Of a stretch of 14,867 nt of DNA, positions 13,916 through 14,867 are shown piece after piece. Both the position numbers and the translations under genes were made by a program. Position 1 is the stretch's first letter; each line of letters opens with the position of its first letter. The stretch spans positions 1 to 14,867 of the forward strand of contig CAKPPI010000021.1 of the NCBI GenBank assembly GCA_934177545.1, given 5' to 3'. This stretch comes from an uncultured Bacilli bacterium (GTDB lineage: Bacteria; Bacillota_I; Bacilli_A; RF39; UBA660). The notes beneath the pieces were generated by a model. That model worked only from the letters and a program-made list of their open reading frames with translations. It did not search any database and was not told the origin of the DNA.

Positions 13916-14842
13916 TTATAGTAACATAGTAAGTTCTTTTTTACTTAGACCAGTATACTTCATTATTTTATCTAATGATTCTTTTCCTTGAAGCATTATT
14001 TTTGCTATAGCTAATTTTTCTTTATTAGCTCCAGTTTTTTCACCTTCTGCTAGTCCCAAAGTTTTGCCCTCGGCTAGTCCCAAAGTTTTGCCCTCGGCTA
14101 GTCCCAAAGTTTTGCCCTCGGCTAGTCCCAATGTTTTGCCCTCGGCTAGTCCATCATCTCTGCCACTGGCATATTCAGAGTTTTTTTCTTTTCTAATAAC
14201 TGCTTCATAGTCATAGTAAGCATTAAATTCATCATTTAATTTTAGCTTTTCTAGTTCACTCATTAATATCAGTCCTTCCTTATAGTTTCCTACTATTTCT
14301 TTTAATTCTTCCATGCTTTCACTTGTTAAAATAGAACATAGTGTAGCAAGCTCATTCTTACCGTTATACTTAACGCCTTTAAAGTTACTTAAATATATCT
14401 CATAACTTTCTACACCATCTATTTTAGTATGATAAACACTATCTCTAAAACAGTAGGTCACTAACTTGGCATCTTTCTTTTCAAAGTAAGCATTATTTAG
14501 ACTTATTTGAACAACCTTTTTAGATTTGTAACTATCTCCAACATCATATCCACTTCCTGCCAATCTAAATAGATAATTATATTGTTTTCTTCTTGTCCAT
14601 CTTGTTACTTCATAATTAACTTCTAGATTAACAATGGTGTTATCTTTCTTAAATAATAAATCAAGACGATAATCTTTAATATTATTACCTGTATTTAATT
14701 CTTGATCTATTAATGTATAATCACTAAGATCTATACCAGTTGTCAAATAAATAAGCTTATATATGATATACCTTGTATCAGTACTTTTTACTAAATACTT
14801 TATAGTAGTATCATATAATGGTTTTATAAATTTCTTTGTCAT
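13916..14842 (-). CDS. Rpn family / PD-(D/E)XK nuclease transposase-like protein
   Basis: This 308-residue protein belongs to the PD-(D/E)XK-fold 'transposase-like' group (Rpn/YhgA relatives), found in many copies in some gut bacteria. The start TKKFIKPLYDTTIKYLV is typical of the family. The nuclease core is visible as D61 in YRLDLLF and E74-V-N76 in NLEVN; the usual Lys or Gln two residues after the Glu is Asn here. Conserved YNYLFRLAGSGYDVGDSY follows, near 90-108. A tandem repeat of eight residues (LAEGKTLG, about 227-265) precedes a short C-terminal helical end (GLSKKELTMLL). Relatives often have EG-rich repeats there. Known members have DNA endonuclease activity and promote recombination; true transposition is uncertain, and I see no terminal inverted repeats here. 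The ATG at 14842 follows a GGGAGG site; a TTG 21 nt upstream is less likely. Confidence 0.85.
   Translation of the reverse strand: MTKKFIKPLYDTTIKYLVKSTDTRYIIYKLIYLTTGIDLSDYTLIDQELNTGNNIKDYRLDLLFKKDNTIVNLEVNYEVTRWTRRKQYNYLFRLAGSGYDVGDSYKSKKVVQISLNNAYFEKKDAKLVTYCFRDSVYHTKIDGVESYEIYLSNFKGVKYNGKNELATLCSILTSESMEELKEIVGNYKEGLILMSELEKLKLNDEFNAYYDYEAVIRKEKNSEYASGRDDGLAEGKTLGLAEGKTLGLAEGKTLGLAEGKTLGLAEGEKTGANKEKLAIAKIMLQGKESLDKIMKYTGLSKKELTMLL
14049..14152. repeat. In-frame 24-bp tandem repeat, about 4.3 copies
   Basis: Units start at 14049, 14073, 14097 and 14121. The first three are identical, the fourth differs by one base, and a partial 8-bp copy begins at 14145. Each unit encodes LAEGKTLG in the Rpn-family protein. 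Near-identity at DNA level suggests recent slippage or recombination. The unit is more GC-rich than its surroundings. Confidence 0.95.
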
Positions 14843-14845
14843 ATT

Positions 14846-14851
14846 CCTCCC
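14846..14851 (-). promoter_or_regulatory. Ribosome binding site of the Rpn-family gene
   Basis: GGGAGG lies 3 nt before the ATG at 14842, slightly close, with AAGG further upstream. It favours ATG over the upstream TTG at 14863, which would place this site inside the gene. Confidence 0.6.
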
Positions 14852-14867
14852 TTCTTTGGACAAGTAG

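Noticed and set aside
13916..14842. Insertion sequence carrying the Rpn-family gene.
   Set aside because: The gene is complete, but I found no terminal inverted repeats or target duplication, and the upstream end is outside the window.

Overview
This window looks like a piece of chromosome from a low-GC (roughly 30% G+C by eye), endospore-forming Gram-positive bacterium in the Bacilli/Erysipelotrichia-like part of the Firmicutes. The evidence is a clear sporulation sigma-K gene, a PASTA-containing division penicillin-binding protein, FtsA and FtsZ, strong AGGAGG-type ribosome binding sites and consensus sigma-A promoters. All recognised protein genes lie on the minus strand and read from high to low coordinates. 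TGG codes for Trp throughout and no reading frame is broken by TGA, so the Mollicutes TGA=Trp code does not apply. None of the 12 genes whose stop codon is visible ends in TGA (7 TAG, 5 TAA).

Layout in transcription order (right to left). (1) 13916-14842: a PD-(D/E)XK/Rpn-family 'transposase-like nuclease' gene with an in-frame 24-bp tandem repeat, followed by its own terminator. (2) 13568-13915: an intergenic stretch that holds a probable stand-alone small RNA on the plus strand (consensus promoter, three hairpins, terminator) and the minus-strand promoter of the next operon. (3) 10101-13616: an operon of an ABC-2 exporter ATPase and permease (NatAB/YhaQP type), an L-lactate/L-2-hydroxyacid dehydrogenase and a small three-helix membrane protein, closed by a terminator. 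(4) 9514-10100: about 630 bp without a gene between the flanking coding regions. It holds the division-operon promoter, three 10-bp-spaced MraZ boxes and a roughly 320-nt structured leader, but no mraZ gene. (5) 3636-9513: a trimmed division and cell wall (dcw) operon, rsmH-ftsL-pbpB-ftsA-ftsZ, closed by a terminator. (6) 1-3627: priA from its own sigma-A promoter, then sigK, then a partial gene of unknown function that runs off the left edge.

The division operon encodes the septal transpeptidase, its small bitopic partner, and the FtsA/FtsZ cytoskeletal pair. The genes that usually sit between pbpB and ftsA (mraY, murD, ftsW, murG, divIB) and the usual first gene mraZ are absent here. PriA restarts stalled replication forks. 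sigK encodes the late mother-cell sigma factor; it is uninterrupted and keeps an N-terminal pro-sequence. Sequence points most worth a second look are the MraZ boxes without mraZ, the structured leader, the hexamer cluster upstream of the dcw promoter, and the plus-strand small RNA with a palindrome inside its promoter.
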